This document shows, piece after piece, positions 46,657-56,839 of a DNA stretch of 64,000 nucleotides. Where the stretch lies: positions 3,353,925 to 3,417,924 of the forward strand of contig NZ_CP041335.1 of NCBI RefSeq assembly GCF_008033135.1, written 5' to 3'. The stretch is from Chitinolyticbacter meiyuanensis. GTDB lineage: Bacteria; Pseudomonadota; Gammaproteobacteria; Burkholderiales; Chitinibacteraceae. The first letter of the stretch is position 1; each line of letters begins with the position of its first letter. The notes below the pieces were generated by a model. The model saw only the letters and a list, made by a program, of their open reading frames with translations. It searched no databases and was not told the origin of the DNA. Made by a program: the position numbers and the translations under genes.

Positions 46657-47934
46657 TCAAAAGTAGTGGGTCAGCGCCAGTTGCCAGCGCTGTGTTGCCG
46701 GTGCGGCGCCATAGTTGCTGAGGGCCGTGCCGTGGTTGTACAGCCATTGCGCGGTCAGGTCAGCCCAGCGGCCGCGCCAGCGCGCCTGCAGCCAGGATTG
46801 CCAGCTGGCATCGACCAGATCGCGCCGCCAGTAGCCGGCCAGATCCAGCCCGGCCACGCCGGCATCCTGCCAGCTGGCGTACAGCATCAGTCCTTCGCGC
46901 GTGGTCAGCGCCTGGCGCGTGCCCGCTAGTTGGCGGTAGCGCGCGTAGTCGTCCGCGCTGCCCCGTTGTGTACCCAGTCGCACATCATTCTGCAGCGCTT
47001 TCCATTCATCCGCATCCACCGCGCTGTTGTCGCGCTGGTATTCAGCGGAAACGGAAAGCTTGAACGAGGTGGTCCAGGTGGCGCCCACCGTGTAGGCGGC
47101 GCGAAACGCGCTGTCGTCCTCGCCACGCGCGCGCGCCAACAGGCTGGGCTGGTTGCCGCCGGCCCATTCCACATAGCCGACCAGCGCATCGCTCAGCAGC
47201 ACGCTCCAGTTCACACCGGCCTGCACGCTGCCGGGTTCGCCGTAAAGCAGCCACTGCGGGTCGAACCAATCGTTCAAGCGCTGGCTGGCCACCAATAGCC
47301 AGCGATCGACCGGATTGGTGGCCCCGAGGTCGAGATCGAAGCCATCGTCGCTTGGGCTATCGGCCAGCTCGGGCGACCAGAGTGCCGTCAGCGCGCCGCC
47401 TTGCCACAACCGCTGGCCGCGCAACATCACGCTGCCCTGGCGGTTCTCGCGCAGTGCCTGCGGATCGGCGCTGGTGACCGAGCGCAACGCGCCTGCCTTG
47501 AAGAAATCGGTCGGGTTGTAGCCGAGGCCGGCGCCGTAGCGCACGTTCACTCGGCCGAGGTCGACCACGGTGCTCGCATCCGGCTGCCAGCCGACATAGG
47601 CCTCGCGCAGTGTGTTGATCGCCCGGTCTGCCCGCCCCTGCCAGGCCCAGCCGTCGAGCCGGTCCGACAGCACCAGCCGCCAGCCCGGTGCCAGCGTGGT
47701 ATCGAGCACCGCGTCGAGCGACAACCGCGCACTGTCCGGCGCCTGTGCGCCATCGCGCGGCCGGGCGATGCCGGCCGCGAGCTCGGCATGGGCGCGCCAG
47801 TCGCGCGTTGGCACCGCGGCGGCCGGGGCGTCGGGCAGGTCCGCCAGTTGCAGCGCTGCCGCATCGGACTCGATGGCGTGGGCAGCCGGGGCAAGCAGCA
47901 GCACCAGCCAGAGATGCCGTGGCGCCATCGTCAT
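46657..47934 (-). CDS. Outer-membrane beta-barrel protein
   Basis: A 425-residue protein with a signal peptide (LWLVLLLAPAAHA, cleavage after AHA) and alternating amphipathic strands rich in Trp, Tyr and Asp. It ends in LALTHYF, and a terminal Phe is the recognition signal for barrel assembly. A segment YVGWQPDASTVVDLGRVNVRYGAGLGYNPTDFF is reminiscent of DUF1302-type barrels. It overlaps the LolA-like gene by 4 bases. Together with that gene and the ABC proteins it suggests export to the cell surface. Confidence 0.8.
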   Translation of the reverse strand: MTMAPRHLWLVLLLAPAAHAIESDAAALQLADLPDAPAAAVPTRDWRAHAELAAGIARPRDGAQAPDSARLSLDAVLDTTLAPGWRLVLSDRLDGWAWQGRADRAINTLREAYVGWQPDASTVVDLGRVNVRYGAGLGYNPTDFFKAGALRSVTSADPQALRENRQGSVMLRGQRLWQGGALTALWSPELADSPSDDGFDLDLGATNPVDRWLLVASQRLNDWFDPQWLLYGEPGSVQAGVNWSVLLSDALVGYVEWAGGNQPSLLARARGEDDSAFRAAYTVGATWTTSFKLSVSAEYQRDNSAVDADEWKALQNDVRLGTQRGSADDYARYRQLAGTRQALTTREGLMLYASWQDAGVAGLDLAGYWRRDLVDASWQSWLQARWRGRWADLTAQWLYNHGTALSNYGAAPATQRWQLALTHYF

Positions 47935-48695
47935 TCGGGCTTGAAGCGTGGCAGGTAATCGCGCTGCAGCCAGCTCTCCGGCACATCACGCCAGGCATAG
48001 TCGGCAAAGCGCATCACGGTGACCCAGTTCGGATCGAGCCCGTCGATGATCACCGTTTCGGTCGGCCGCTCCACGCCGAGCTGCGACTGGTAGCGCCGGT
48101 AGTAGGCGGTCTTGAGCAGGCTGCCGCTCTGGGCATAGAAGCGCGCCTTGATCGGCCGGTTGTTGCTGCGGTCCAGCCAGTACTCGATGCGGTGGTAGGT
48201 CACATCCGGCGCACGCGCGGCCAGCTCCAGCCGCCACGCACGGCGCGGCTGGCGATCACCATCGGTGATGTCCTCCTCGCCGGCGAGCCGCGCGCTGTAA
48301 TCGCCCGCCAGGTTCACCGTCACCACGTCACCATTGGCCGCCTGGCCCAGCAGCCGCTGCTGCGGCGAGATGCGGATGGTGGCCTGGTTGGCCGGATCGT
48401 GGAACCACAGGTCGTTGCCGCTTTTCAGCATCAGCTTGCCGGTATCGCGTGCCGGGGCAAGGAAGCGCAACAGGCTGCGGAACTGCCCGGAGCCGCGTTC
48501 GCTGCGCGAATACACGGCAAGCGACGTGGTTTCCTGCTGTTTGCCGTTGCGGTACTCGATCAGCGTGGTGGTGAGGCCAAATGGTTTTTCCGGATTGCGG
48601 ATCGCGTCGCTGGCGGCGAGCAGCGCCTGCGCTTCGGGTGCCGCGTGCACGGCGCTTGCCAGCACCATGACCAAGGCGGGAAGGAATGTACGCAT
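47931..48695 (-). CDS. LolA-like outer-membrane lipoprotein-sorting protein
   Basis: A 254-residue periplasmic protein with a signal peptide (cleaved after VHA) and the fold pattern of lipoprotein-sorting proteins: LLAASDAIRNPEK, EYRNGKQQETTSLAVYSR, LRFLAPARDTGKLML and DLWFHDPANQATIRISPQQRLLG. Such proteins accompany FtsX-type ABC transporters and ferry lipid-like cargo. The start at 48695 has GGAGAG upstream. The cargo is unknown. Confidence 0.88.
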   Translation of the reverse strand: MRTFLPALVMVLASAVHAAPEAQALLAASDAIRNPEKPFGLTTTLIEYRNGKQQETTSLAVYSRSERGSGQFRSLLRFLAPARDTGKLMLKSGNDLWFHDPANQATIRISPQQRLLGQAANGDVVTVNLAGDYSARLAGEEDITDGDRQPRRAWRLELAARAPDVTYHRIEYWLDRSNNRPIKARFYAQSGSLLKTAYYRRYQSQLGVERPTETVIIDGLDPNWVTVMRFADYAWRDVPESWLQRDYLPRFKPE

Positions 48696-48705
48696 GGCGC
48701 TCTCC

Positions 48706-50091
48706 TCAAACATGGCGCAGGGCATCGACGATCTCGAGCCGTGCGGCGCGGCGCGCCGGCCACCAGGCGGAGATCACGGCAACGACGGTGAGGCCGATCA
48801 TGGTGCCGAATACCATGCGCCACTCGCCCGCCACCCGCACCAGCAGCGCCACCGATTCCACGTTGCCCGGCGGCGTCCACGACAGGCCGGCGTGGTTGAT
48901 CAGCCACGCCAGGCCCAGCGCAGTGAGCACCCCGAGCGCGCTGCCGACCAGGCCCAGCAGCAGGCCTTCGGTGACAAACAGCCGGCGGATGCCGCCGCGG
49001 CGCAGCCCCAGCGCCCGCAAGGTGCCGATCTCGGTGGTGCGCTCGACCACGGCCATGCTCATGGTATTGCCGACGGTGAACAGCACGATCACACCGATCA
49101 GCAGCGAGATGAAGCCGAAGATGGCGGCAAACATCCCGGTGATCTGGCCGTACTGCGGGTTGAGCGTGGCATAGTCGACCACCGCGAGCGGCATTTGCGG
49201 GAAGCGCTGCTTGAGCAGGGTTTCCAGCCGCTGCTGCGCTTCGGCCAGCTGGGCGGTGTGGCGCAACTGCACCACGATGGCGGTGGCGCGCGGCGCCTCG
49301 CTGCCGTAGACCAGCCGCTGCGCCGCCGGCAGGTGCAGCTGCACGAACAAATCGTCGAGCTCCTTCACGCCCTGCAGCTCGGCGGCGACCACGTTGAGCC
49401 GCGCCACATTGGGCGCGCCGTGGACATTGGCCGCGAGCAGCTCGATCTGCGGCCGCGCTGCCTCCGCTGTCGGGCGGGTGTCGGCCACTGCCAGCGCGGC
49501 GACATCGCCCGGCATGGCCGCACCGTCCGCCAGCACCGGTTGCGGCAGCGGGCAATTGCGCACCTTGAGCGGCCCGCACAGCTGCAGCACCCGGGCCACA
49601 CCGGTGCCGATCACAGCGGCCTGCGGTGCCGACCCGGTCAGCGCCAGCGTGCGGGTACGGTTGGGGAAGGCATAGTCGTTCCACTGCCGCAGTCGGTTCT
49701 GGTCGGCAACGATCACGCCGCTGCCGAGCACGGTGCGCGAGACGCCGGCCGCATAGTTGCCGGCGATACCACCCAGGCTGAGCGTTGGCGTCACCACCGT
49801 CAGCATGCTGGCAAGCACAGGGTCGGCCTTGATCGCGGTGATCAGCGCATCCGGATTGGCGATGCCGAAGGCCGCAGGGTTGCCGCTGCCAAACAGGAAG
49901 TAATCGCGGTGCTGCACCTGCAGGTGGCCGGCACGCTGCACGAAATCGGTCTGCAGCCCCAGGTTGATGGTGCGGATATAGCCGCCGAACAGCAGCACCG
50001 CGACAACACCGACCACCATCGCGAACAGGGTGGTGGCAGAACGACGGCGATTGCGCGCAAGGTTGCGCGCCGCCAGTAGCATGGTTTTCAT
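48706..50091 (-). CDS. FtsX/LolC-type ABC transporter permease
   Basis: A 461-residue permease with the MacB/LolC design: one N-terminal helix after RNLARNRRRSATTLFAM, a large periplasmic domain (about 45-330) and three C-terminal helices. The cytosolic coupling motif is VVERTTEIGTLRALGLRRGGIRRLFV, and the end ARRAARLEIVDALRHV is typical. Such transporters extract substrates from the membrane instead of pumping across it. It overlaps the DUF2306 gene by 4 bases and uses the ATPase encoded two genes upstream. Confidence 0.92.
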   Translation of the reverse strand: MKTMLLAARNLARNRRRSATTLFAMVVGVVAVLLFGGYIRTINLGLQTDFVQRAGHLQVQHRDYFLFGSGNPAAFGIANPDALITAIKADPVLASMLTVVTPTLSLGGIAGNYAAGVSRTVLGSGVIVADQNRLRQWNDYAFPNRTRTLALTGSAPQAAVIGTGVARVLQLCGPLKVRNCPLPQPVLADGAAMPGDVAALAVADTRPTAEAARPQIELLAANVHGAPNVARLNVVAAELQGVKELDDLFVQLHLPAAQRLVYGSEAPRATAIVVQLRHTAQLAEAQQRLETLLKQRFPQMPLAVVDYATLNPQYGQITGMFAAIFGFISLLIGVIVLFTVGNTMSMAVVERTTEIGTLRALGLRRGGIRRLFVTEGLLLGLVGSALGVLTALGLAWLINHAGLSWTPPGNVESVALLVRVAGEWRMVFGTMIGLTVVAVISAWWPARRAARLEIVDALRHV

Positions 50092-50489
50092 GTGTATCCC
50101 CAGATCGAAGTCAGCCAGAGGTTGAGCCAGCGGCCAGGTGCCAGCGCGGCCAGCAGGCCGGCGATCACGGCGCCCCAGTAGGCGCCCACCACCCAGCGGC
50201 GGTGCGCGGCAATCTGCCCCCGCCGTACCGTGACCAGTGCGGCGCCGATGCACCACAGCACCCACAGTGACAGCAGGTGGATGGCGCTGAAGCCGTGCCA
50301 TTGCTGCGCCATGGTGTGGATGCCGAACGACGACAGCGCCACCACCCCCATCGCCAGCAGCCAGGAGCGCCCCAGCCAGCGATGCACTGCCCCGCCCTTG
50401 GGCCGCGCCAGCTGCATGCCGCCGGCCGTCAGCACCCAGGCCGCGGCGGCGAGGTGCGCGGCGGCCCAGGGCCCGAGCACCGCGCTCAT
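50088..50489 (-). CDS. DUF2306-like small membrane protein
   Basis: A 133-residue protein with four hydrophobic segments and the DUF2306 pattern HRWLGRSWLLAMGVVALSSF, FSAIHLLSLWVLW and AHRRWVVGAYWGAVIAGLLA. Heme or electron-transfer roles have been suggested for relatives, but nothing is shown here. It overlaps both neighbours by 4 bases, so it belongs to the ABC operon even though such a subunit is not usual for LolCDE-type transporters. Confidence 0.8.
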   Translation of the reverse strand: MSAVLGPWAAAHLAAAAWVLTAGGMQLARPKGGAVHRWLGRSWLLAMGVVALSSFGIHTMAQQWHGFSAIHLLSLWVLWCIGAALVTVRRGQIAAHRRWVVGAYWGAVIAGLLAALAPGRWLNLWLTSIWGYT

Positions 50490-51181
50490 GCCGCCACCTT
50501 GCTGCGCTCGATCCGCACGATGGCGCCGTCGCGGATGTGCACGGCGTCGTCGGCCTGGGCCAGCACCTGCGGATCGTGCGACGAGAACACGAAGCTCACC
50601 TGATAATCGCGCTGCATCTGCCGCATCAGCGCCAGGATGGCGGCGCCGGTATGGCTATCGAGGTTGGCGGTGGGCTCGTCGGCCAGCACCAGTTGCGGGC
50701 TGGTCGCCAAGGCGCGCGCGATGGCAACGCGCTGGCGCTGGCCGCCGGAAAGCTGGCCCGGCCGGTTGCGCGCCCGGTCGGCAAGGCCCACCGCGGCGAG
50801 CAGTTCGGTGACGCGGGCGCGCCGCTGGTTGACCGGCGCGCCGGCCAGGATCAGCGGGTACTCGACGTTCTCGTACGCCGACAACACCGGCAGCAGGTTG
50901 AAGTTCTGGAAGATGAAGCCGATGTGCCGCGCACGGAAATCGGACAGCGCATCGTCGCGCAGCGTGGAAAGATCGGTGCCGTGAATGACGATGCGGCCAG
51001 TATCGGCGCGATCGATGCCGCCGATCAGGTTGAGCAGCGTGGTCTTGCCGCTGCCCGATGGCCCGGACAGCACGGTGAAGCAGTCGGCATTCAGTTCGAG
51101 GTCGACGCCGGCAATCGCCGGCACATCGAGCTCGCCCAGCCGGTAGTGCTTGCTGACGCCGGAAAGGACGACAGGGTGCAT
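50486..51181 (-). CDS. LolD/MacB-type ABC transporter ATPase
   Basis: A 231-residue ATPase: Walker A SGPSGSGKTTLLN, Q loop FIFQNFNLLP, signature LSGGQRQRVAIARAL, Walker B LVLADEPTANLD and H loop SSHDPQVL. The short length and NLLPVLSAYENVEYPL fit the LolD/MacB group. It has a GGAGA ribosome site and is the first gene of the seven-gene minus-strand operon that ends with the LytTR regulator. Confidence 0.94.
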   Translation of the reverse strand: MHPVVLSGVSKHYRLGELDVPAIAGVDLELNADCFTVLSGPSGSGKTTLLNLIGGIDRADTGRIVIHGTDLSTLRDDALSDFRARHIGFIFQNFNLLPVLSAYENVEYPLILAGAPVNQRRARVTELLAAVGLADRARNRPGQLSGGQRQRVAIARALATSPQLVLADEPTANLDSHTGAAILALMRQMQRDYQVSFVFSSHDPQVLAQADDAVHIRDGAIVRIERSKVAA

Positions 51182-51300
51182 GGTGGTAGTCTCCGCAATG
51201 AGCACACCACGCAATCTATGACGCTGGCTTCACCCGCTCCCGGGCCTGCGACGAGCCGCCTGCGGCCGCGATGAACCGCAGCCGGCGGCGACGAGATGCA

Positions 51301-51666
51301 TCAGCGCTTGCCGAGCCGCAGCGGCGTCTTGGCCAAGCGGTGGGCATTGGCGCTGACCTTGCGGTGAATCGGCGCGATGCCACGCCCCAATGCACGCTGC
51401 CAGTGCACCGCCTGCGCCGGGCGCCCCGACCAGAGCGAGCGCCAGGCCGAGAGCCAGAACGTCAGCCACATCGACCAGCCGCCGCTGCTGAATGCCAGCA
51501 GCTTCTCGCTGACCATGCCGTGGAATTCACGTCGATCCCGCGCATCGGGCTTGGGCCCCGCCAGCGCCATGCGCGTGACCCGGTGCGCGATCACCTGCGG
51601 CGCGCGCCAGCAGATCTCCGCGAGCTTGAGTGCGTTGCCCCACCAGCTTGTCCACCATTGCAGCAT
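51301..51666 (-). CDS. Small protein, possibly phasin-like
   Basis: A 121-residue Trp-rich, basic protein. The stretch APQVIAHRVTRMALAGPKPDARDRREFHGMVSEK resembles (in order, split here only for description) the helical region of small polyhydroxyalkanoate-associated proteins. This resemblance is weak and from memory. No signal peptide is present. It lies between two minus-strand operons with its own 80-base upstream gap. Confidence 0.55.
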   Translation of the reverse strand: MLQWWTSWWGNALKLAEICWRAPQVIAHRVTRMALAGPKPDARDRREFHGMVSEKLLAFSSGGWSMWLTFWLSAWRSLWSGRPAQAVHWQRALGRGIAPIHRKVSANAHRLAKTPLRLGKR

Positions 51667-51747
51667 GACGTGCCTCCTTTTGTGCGACGCAACAATTGTG
51701 CGCCCCCCCGGCAGGCTGCGGGTGACAATCGACCGACGGCGGCAGGC

Positions 51748-53154
51748 CTACAGCAGCTTCACCTGGCCGCCGCGGCGCTTGAGCTCGGTCTGGATCAGCT
51801 TGTAGCTGTCGATGTCGAAGCCCGGGCGAGTGGCCAGCAGCAACTCGGGCAATTCGGATGGATCGTGGATGGCGCCGAGGTAGCGCCAGCTGTCGATCAC
51901 GTGCAGCTGTGGCGCCCACGCGTCGCCCTCGGGGATGCCGATCGGCCCCGGATACGGCCAGCTGGCGAAGCGGTGCTTGGCAAGCGCCGCCAGCAACCGC
52001 GCGTTGTGCACGCCCGGCGCCTCCTTGCCGATGCAGGCACCCTTGCAGCGGCCGATCTGCACGCCGAAGCAGGCCCGCGACCCCTTGCCGGCACGCGGCT
52101 CCAGCCGGAGCACCTGGCGGCACAGGTTCAGGCCGTCGGCAAGCTTGTCGAGCAGCTTGTTGGCCTCGCGCTTGCTGCGGAACGGGCCGAACACATAGGC
52201 CGCGTCGTCGCCGACCTCGAGCTCGTCGAGCCCCGCCAGCCTTGGCTGCAACAGGCCCTCCTCGCCCGGCTCCAGCACCCAGGCACAGAGCTCGCGGGTG
52301 GCGCGCAGTCGCGTGTTGTAGACCGGCTGCAGCTCTTTCACCAGCCGGGTTTCCAGCAGCAGCGCACCGAAATCGCCGGCGCTTGGCCGCCAGTCTATGC
52401 GCCGCACCAGCTGCGCCAGCTGCATTTCCTTGTGCGCCTTGTGATCGCTGGCGAAGTGGCTGAGCACGCGCTTGCGGATGTTGTTGCTCTTGCCCACATA
52501 CAGCGGCGTGTCGTCATCGCCGTAGAACAGGTAGACCCCCGGCGTCTCCGGCATCTCGTCGAGCAGGGCCGGATCAAGCCCGGCCGGCAGCGTCGGCTGG
52601 CGGGTCAGTTCGGCAATGGCGGCGTGGATCTGCTCGGCCGGGTGATCGCCATGGGCAGCCTGCAGGAACTGCAGCAGCAATTCGGCATCGGTCAGCGCGC
52701 GGTGGCGCTCGCCTTCGATCTTCAGACCGTGCCGCGCCACCAGGCTATCGAGATTGTGCTTGTACTCGTTTGGATACAGCTTGCGCGACAGCTTCACCGT
52801 GCATAGCACCCGCGCGCGCAGGCTCAGCCCCACACGCCGGAACTCGTTCTTGAGGAAGCCGTAGTCGAAGCGTGCGTTGTGCGCAACGAATACCCGGCCT
52901 TCCAGCTTGAGCAGCACCTCCTCGGCGAGCTCGGCAAAGCTGGGAGCGCCCGCCACCATCTCGTCGTTGATGCCGGTCAGGCTCTGGATGAAGCTGGGAA
53001 TGGGGATGCCGGGATTGACGAGGCTGGACCAGGCGCGCGCTCCGCCCGCATCGAGCTGGACGATGCCGATCTCGGTGATGCGGTCATGCGTGGCATTGGC
53101 GCCAGTGGTTTCCAGGTCGACGAAGACCAGCGGTTCAGGGTAAAGCGGCGTCAT
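51748..53154 (-). CDS. DnaQ-type exonuclease fused to a GIY-YIG nuclease
   Basis: A 468-residue fusion. Residues 1-180 are a DEDDh 3'-5' exonuclease (FVDLETTGANATHDRITEIGIV, VAHNARFDYGFL, HRALTDAELL). Residues about 205-290 form a GIY-YIG domain as in the UvrC N-terminus (MPETPGVYLFYGDDDTPLYVGKSNNIRKRV and the Glu of LLLETRLVKEL). The rest resembles the UvrC/Cho C-terminal part with a Cys set (CFGVQIGRCKGAC). Such fusions are known in betaproteobacteria and probably act in repair of damaged DNA, but the substrate is not proven. Confidence 0.92.
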   Translation of the reverse strand: MTPLYPEPLVFVDLETTGANATHDRITEIGIVQLDAGGARAWSSLVNPGIPIPSFIQSLTGINDEMVAGAPSFAELAEEVLLKLEGRVFVAHNARFDYGFLKNEFRRVGLSLRARVLCTVKLSRKLYPNEYKHNLDSLVARHGLKIEGERHRALTDAELLLQFLQAAHGDHPAEQIHAAIAELTRQPTLPAGLDPALLDEMPETPGVYLFYGDDDTPLYVGKSNNIRKRVLSHFASDHKAHKEMQLAQLVRRIDWRPSAGDFGALLLETRLVKELQPVYNTRLRATRELCAWVLEPGEEGLLQPRLAGLDELEVGDDAAYVFGPFRSKREANKLLDKLADGLNLCRQVLRLEPRAGKGSRACFGVQIGRCKGACIGKEAPGVHNARLLAALAKHRFASWPYPGPIGIPEGDAWAPQLHVIDSWRYLGAIHDPSELPELLLATRPGFDIDSYKLIQTELKRRGGQVKLL

Positions 53155-53173
53155 TGCGGCAATCGGGCGCGGC

Positions 53174-54112
<939 letters not shown>

Positions 54113-54176
54113 GGCATAGGCTGTCGGGCAAAACCCGAGTTTACCAGCCCGGCCTGGACTGCCGGGAACTGAGCGC

Positions 54177-54680
54177 TCAGCCGGTGCGCTGGCGCTCGCG
54201 CCATTCGACGAGGCGCAGGAACACGGGGGCCGGCACATACTGGCTGACCACCTTCTCCCAGCCTTCCGGTCCGACCAGGCCCTTGACCATGGTGGAGCTG
54301 ATCTCGGCGATCTCGCGCGGCGGCATCAGGAACACCGTGTCGATATGCGGCGCAAGATCAGCGTTCACGTAGCGCATCTTGCGCTCGAACTCGTAGTCGG
54401 CCGCTTCGCGGATGCCGCGCAGGATGAAATCCGCGTTTTCCTCACGGGCATAGTCGACGAGGAAGCGGTTTTCGAACGTTTCCACCCGCAGATTGGGAAG
54501 ATGGGCCGTGGTTTCCTTCAGCATGGCCACGCGTTCGGCTACGCTGAAGGTGTATTTCTTGTCCGGATTCTCGCCGATGGCGACGATCATCTCGTCAAAG
54601 ACGCGTGTGCCGTGTTCGATCATCCAGAGGTGACCATGGGTGACCGGATCGAAACTGCCGGCGTAGACTCCGCGACGCAT
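54177..54680 (-). CDS. coaD: Phosphopantetheine adenylyltransferase
   Basis: Transfers AMP to 4'-phosphopantetheine in coenzyme A synthesis. The 167-residue protein shows [16 protein letters not shown] (the TxGH nucleotidyl-transferase motif), [22 protein letters not shown], the LMPP loop and the [10 protein letters not shown] signature. I chose the ATG at 54680 giving [12 protein letters not shown], which is the usual start. Confidence 0.96.
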   Translation of the reverse strand: MRRGVYAGSFDPVTHGHLWMIEHGTRVFDEMIVAIGENPDKKYTFSVAERVAMLKETTAHLPNLRVETFENRFLVDYAREENADFILRGIREAADYEFERKMRYVNADLAPHIDTVFLMPPREIAEISSTMVKGLVGPEGWEKVVSQYVPAPVFLRLVEWRERQRTG

Positions 54681-54797
54681 GCCGTATTCCCCAATGAGGC
54701 GGACGGCCACTATACCATCAGCGGGCATTAATTTAAGATGCCCCGAACATAGCGAACCGGCGCCGCGAGACGCGCCTGCGCAAGGGAGGAGATCGAG

Positions 54798-55970
54798 ATG
54801 CTGCGTAAATTCCTGCTGCCCTGCCTGATGCTCGGCGTGTTGTCCCAGGCCATCGCCGCCCCCGAAGACGAAGAGGTCGAAGCGGTCGACCGCACCCCGG
54901 AATCCGAGATCGTCGTCGGGCAATCGGTTCCCACGTCCGGCCTCAATGCCGACACCGGCAAGGCGCTGGCGCTCGGCGCCTCGCTCTACTTCGGCCGGAT
55001 CAACGCCCGTGGCGGCATCAACGGCGCCGTGATCAACCACAAGGTGCTCGACGACGCCAGCGACGGCAAGCGCGCGCTCGCCAATACCCGCACACTGCTG
55101 GACAAGGAAAACGCGCTGCTGCTCGTCAATTACTACGGTGCGGCCGCCGCCACCGAGGTAGCGAAGTCCGGCGTGCTGACCAGCAACAATGTGGCCCTCG
55201 TCGGCGTGCACAGCGGCGCCGAATCGCTGCGCCAGTCGCCCAATCCCAATATCTTCATGACCCGCACCGGATACGCGCAGGAGCTGGAAAAGACGGTACA
55301 ACTGCTGACCGGCAACCTCGGCATCACCCGCGTTGGTGCGCTGGTGCAGGGCGACGCCGATGGTGAAGCAGCACTGGCCTCGCTCAAGGCCGCGCTGCAG
55401 AAGCGCCAGATCACGCTGGCGATCGAAGCGCCGTTCGACGCGAAAAGCGGCGATGTCACCAAGGCCACCGGCCAGCTTGCCAAGGCTAACCCGCAGGCGG
55501 TGATCATCCTCGCGTCGTCCAAGCCCGCCGCAGAGTTCGTCAAACGCTACAAGGCCGCAGGCGGTACCAGCCAGCTCTACGGCATCTCGTTGATCCAGTT
55601 CGAGGATGTGATCCGCTATATCAGCGCCAAGAATGCCCATGGCCTCGGCATCTCGCAGGTCTATCCGTACCCGTCCAACGTGCAGGTACGCCTGATCCGC
55701 GAATTCCAGGAAGACGCGGGCCCGGTGCTGCGTTCCGGCGAATTCCCGACCTACGCCGTGCTGGAAGGCTACCTCTCTGCCCGCCTCGCCGTGGAAGCGA
55801 TCCGCCGCGCCGGCAAGAACCCCACCCGCCAGGCGATCTACAACGCCATGGCTGGCCTCGGTCGCGTCGATCTGGGTGGCTTTGCCATCGATTTCAGCAA
55901 CAACCAGCGGCTGGGCTCCAAGTTCGTGGAGCTGACGATGATCTCGCCGACCGGTACGCTGACGCGCTGA
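54798..55970 (+). CDS. ABC transporter periplasmic binding protein (LivJ-like)
   Basis: A 390-residue type-I periplasmic binding protein of the branched-chain amino acid/amide class (Peripla_BP_6). A signal peptide ends AIAA after [15 protein letters not shown]. Family segments: [45 protein letters not shown] and the late [27 protein letters not shown]. No permease or ATPase genes are adjacent, so it is an orphan or works with a distant system or a signalling partner. A strong ribosome site (GGGAGGAG) precedes it and a terminator follows. Confidence 0.9.
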   Translation: MLRKFLLPCLMLGVLSQAIAAPEDEEVEAVDRTPESEIVVGQSVPTSGLNADTGKALALGASLYFGRINARGGINGAVINHKVLDDASDGKRALANTRTLLDKENALLLVNYYGAAAATEVAKSGVLTSNNVALVGVHSGAESLRQSPNPNIFMTRTGYAQELEKTVQLLTGNLGITRVGALVQGDADGEAALASLKAALQKRQITLAIEAPFDAKSGDVTKATGQLAKANPQAVIILASSKPAAEFVKRYKAAGGTSQLYGISLIQFEDVIRYISAKNAHGLGISQVYPYPSNVQVRLIREFQEDAGPVLRSGEFPTYAVLEGYLSARLAVEAIRRAGKNPTRQAIYNAMAGLGRVDLGGFAIDFSNNQRLGSKFVELTMISPTGTLTR

Positions 55971-55984
55971 CGGGTATTCCCACC

Positions 55985-56012
55985 AAAAAGCCGGCTCACT
56001 GCCGGCTTTTTT
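55985..56012. terminator. Terminator after the LivJ-like gene
   Basis: A5, a 6-bp stem (GCCGGC/GCCGGC, loop TCACT) and T6. Confidence 0.88.
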
Positions 56013-56118
56013 ATTGCCTGGCTCACACCGGCATGTCGCGAATTTGACCCCCGCTTTGGCCGGGCACTAAGATGGCGCGGCAGCATGCTGCGTCATCCAA
56101 ACAAACAGGGGAACATAG

Positions 56119-56469
56119 ATGAGCGAAGTCCAACCGGTACCTCCGAGCCAACCGTCCAACGATTCGACGACCTTTGCCGTGCTGACCTGGATCGGCACTT
56201 TGATCTTCGGCTTCATCCCGCCGCTGATCGTCTTCCTGGTGAAGAAGGACGATGCGCTGGTTCAAGACCAGGCCAAGGAAGCGCTCAACTGGTCGATCAC
56301 GGCCATCATCGGTTACGTCGCCGGTTCCATTCTCAGCATCATCCTGATCGGTTTCCTGGTCATCATTGCTGTCGGTATCGTGCATCTGGTGTTCTGCATC
56401 CTGGGCGCAGTGAAGTCGAGCAAGGGTGAGTACTATCGCCTGCCGTTCAACATCCGCCTGATCAAGTAA
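56119..56469 (+). CDS. DUF4870 membrane protein
   Basis: A 116-residue protein with a Pro/Ser-rich cytosolic start and three hydrophobic segments. The DUF4870 pattern is present: FAVLTWIGTLIFGFIPPLIVFLVKKDD, DQAKEALNWSIT and the final YYRLPFNIRLIK. Related proteins are called TmbH-like or YggT-like membrane proteins without known role. A hairpin follows the gene. Confidence 0.9.
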   Translation: MSEVQPVPPSQPSNDSTTFAVLTWIGTLIFGFIPPLIVFLVKKDDALVQDQAKEALNWSITAIIGYVAGSILSIILIGFLVIIAVGIVHLVFCILGAVKSSKGEYYRLPFNIRLIK

Positions 56470-56839
56470 CGCCTCCGCCGTCGGCGGACGCGAGCAACAA
56501 GGCTGCCTCTGGGCAGCCTTGTTCGTTTCCGGCGACCGCTTAACCATCCACCGTCCATGACATGACCAGCGGCACGCCTGGATTCGCTTGTCATCGCTTG
56601 TCAGCAACACATTATCCGCGCCCGAGCCAAGCGCCTGGATACGCGGCATCGCTCAAGCAATGCCGCAAGCATCCCTGCCCACTCCTGTACAGCGCACCAC
56701 CCTGCCACTCCTGCCCTGACCTCGACAGCGCAAACATTCGTACATTCGAATAGTTTCAAGCACAGACATACCGGAACTTCTGCAAAACACGCTCTAGCCT
56801 GATGACGCCCTCATTCCGCACATACCGGAGGTTGTCATC
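56470..56839. other. Gene-free stretch with a terminator hairpin
   Basis: A 12-bp stem (56496-56507 with 56512-56523, loop TCTG) stands 26 bases after the DUF4870 stop; its T tail is poor. The remaining 300 bases hold no plausible gene or repeat. A GGAGGTTG ribosome site lies directly before the PEP-CTERM gene. Confidence 0.7.
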
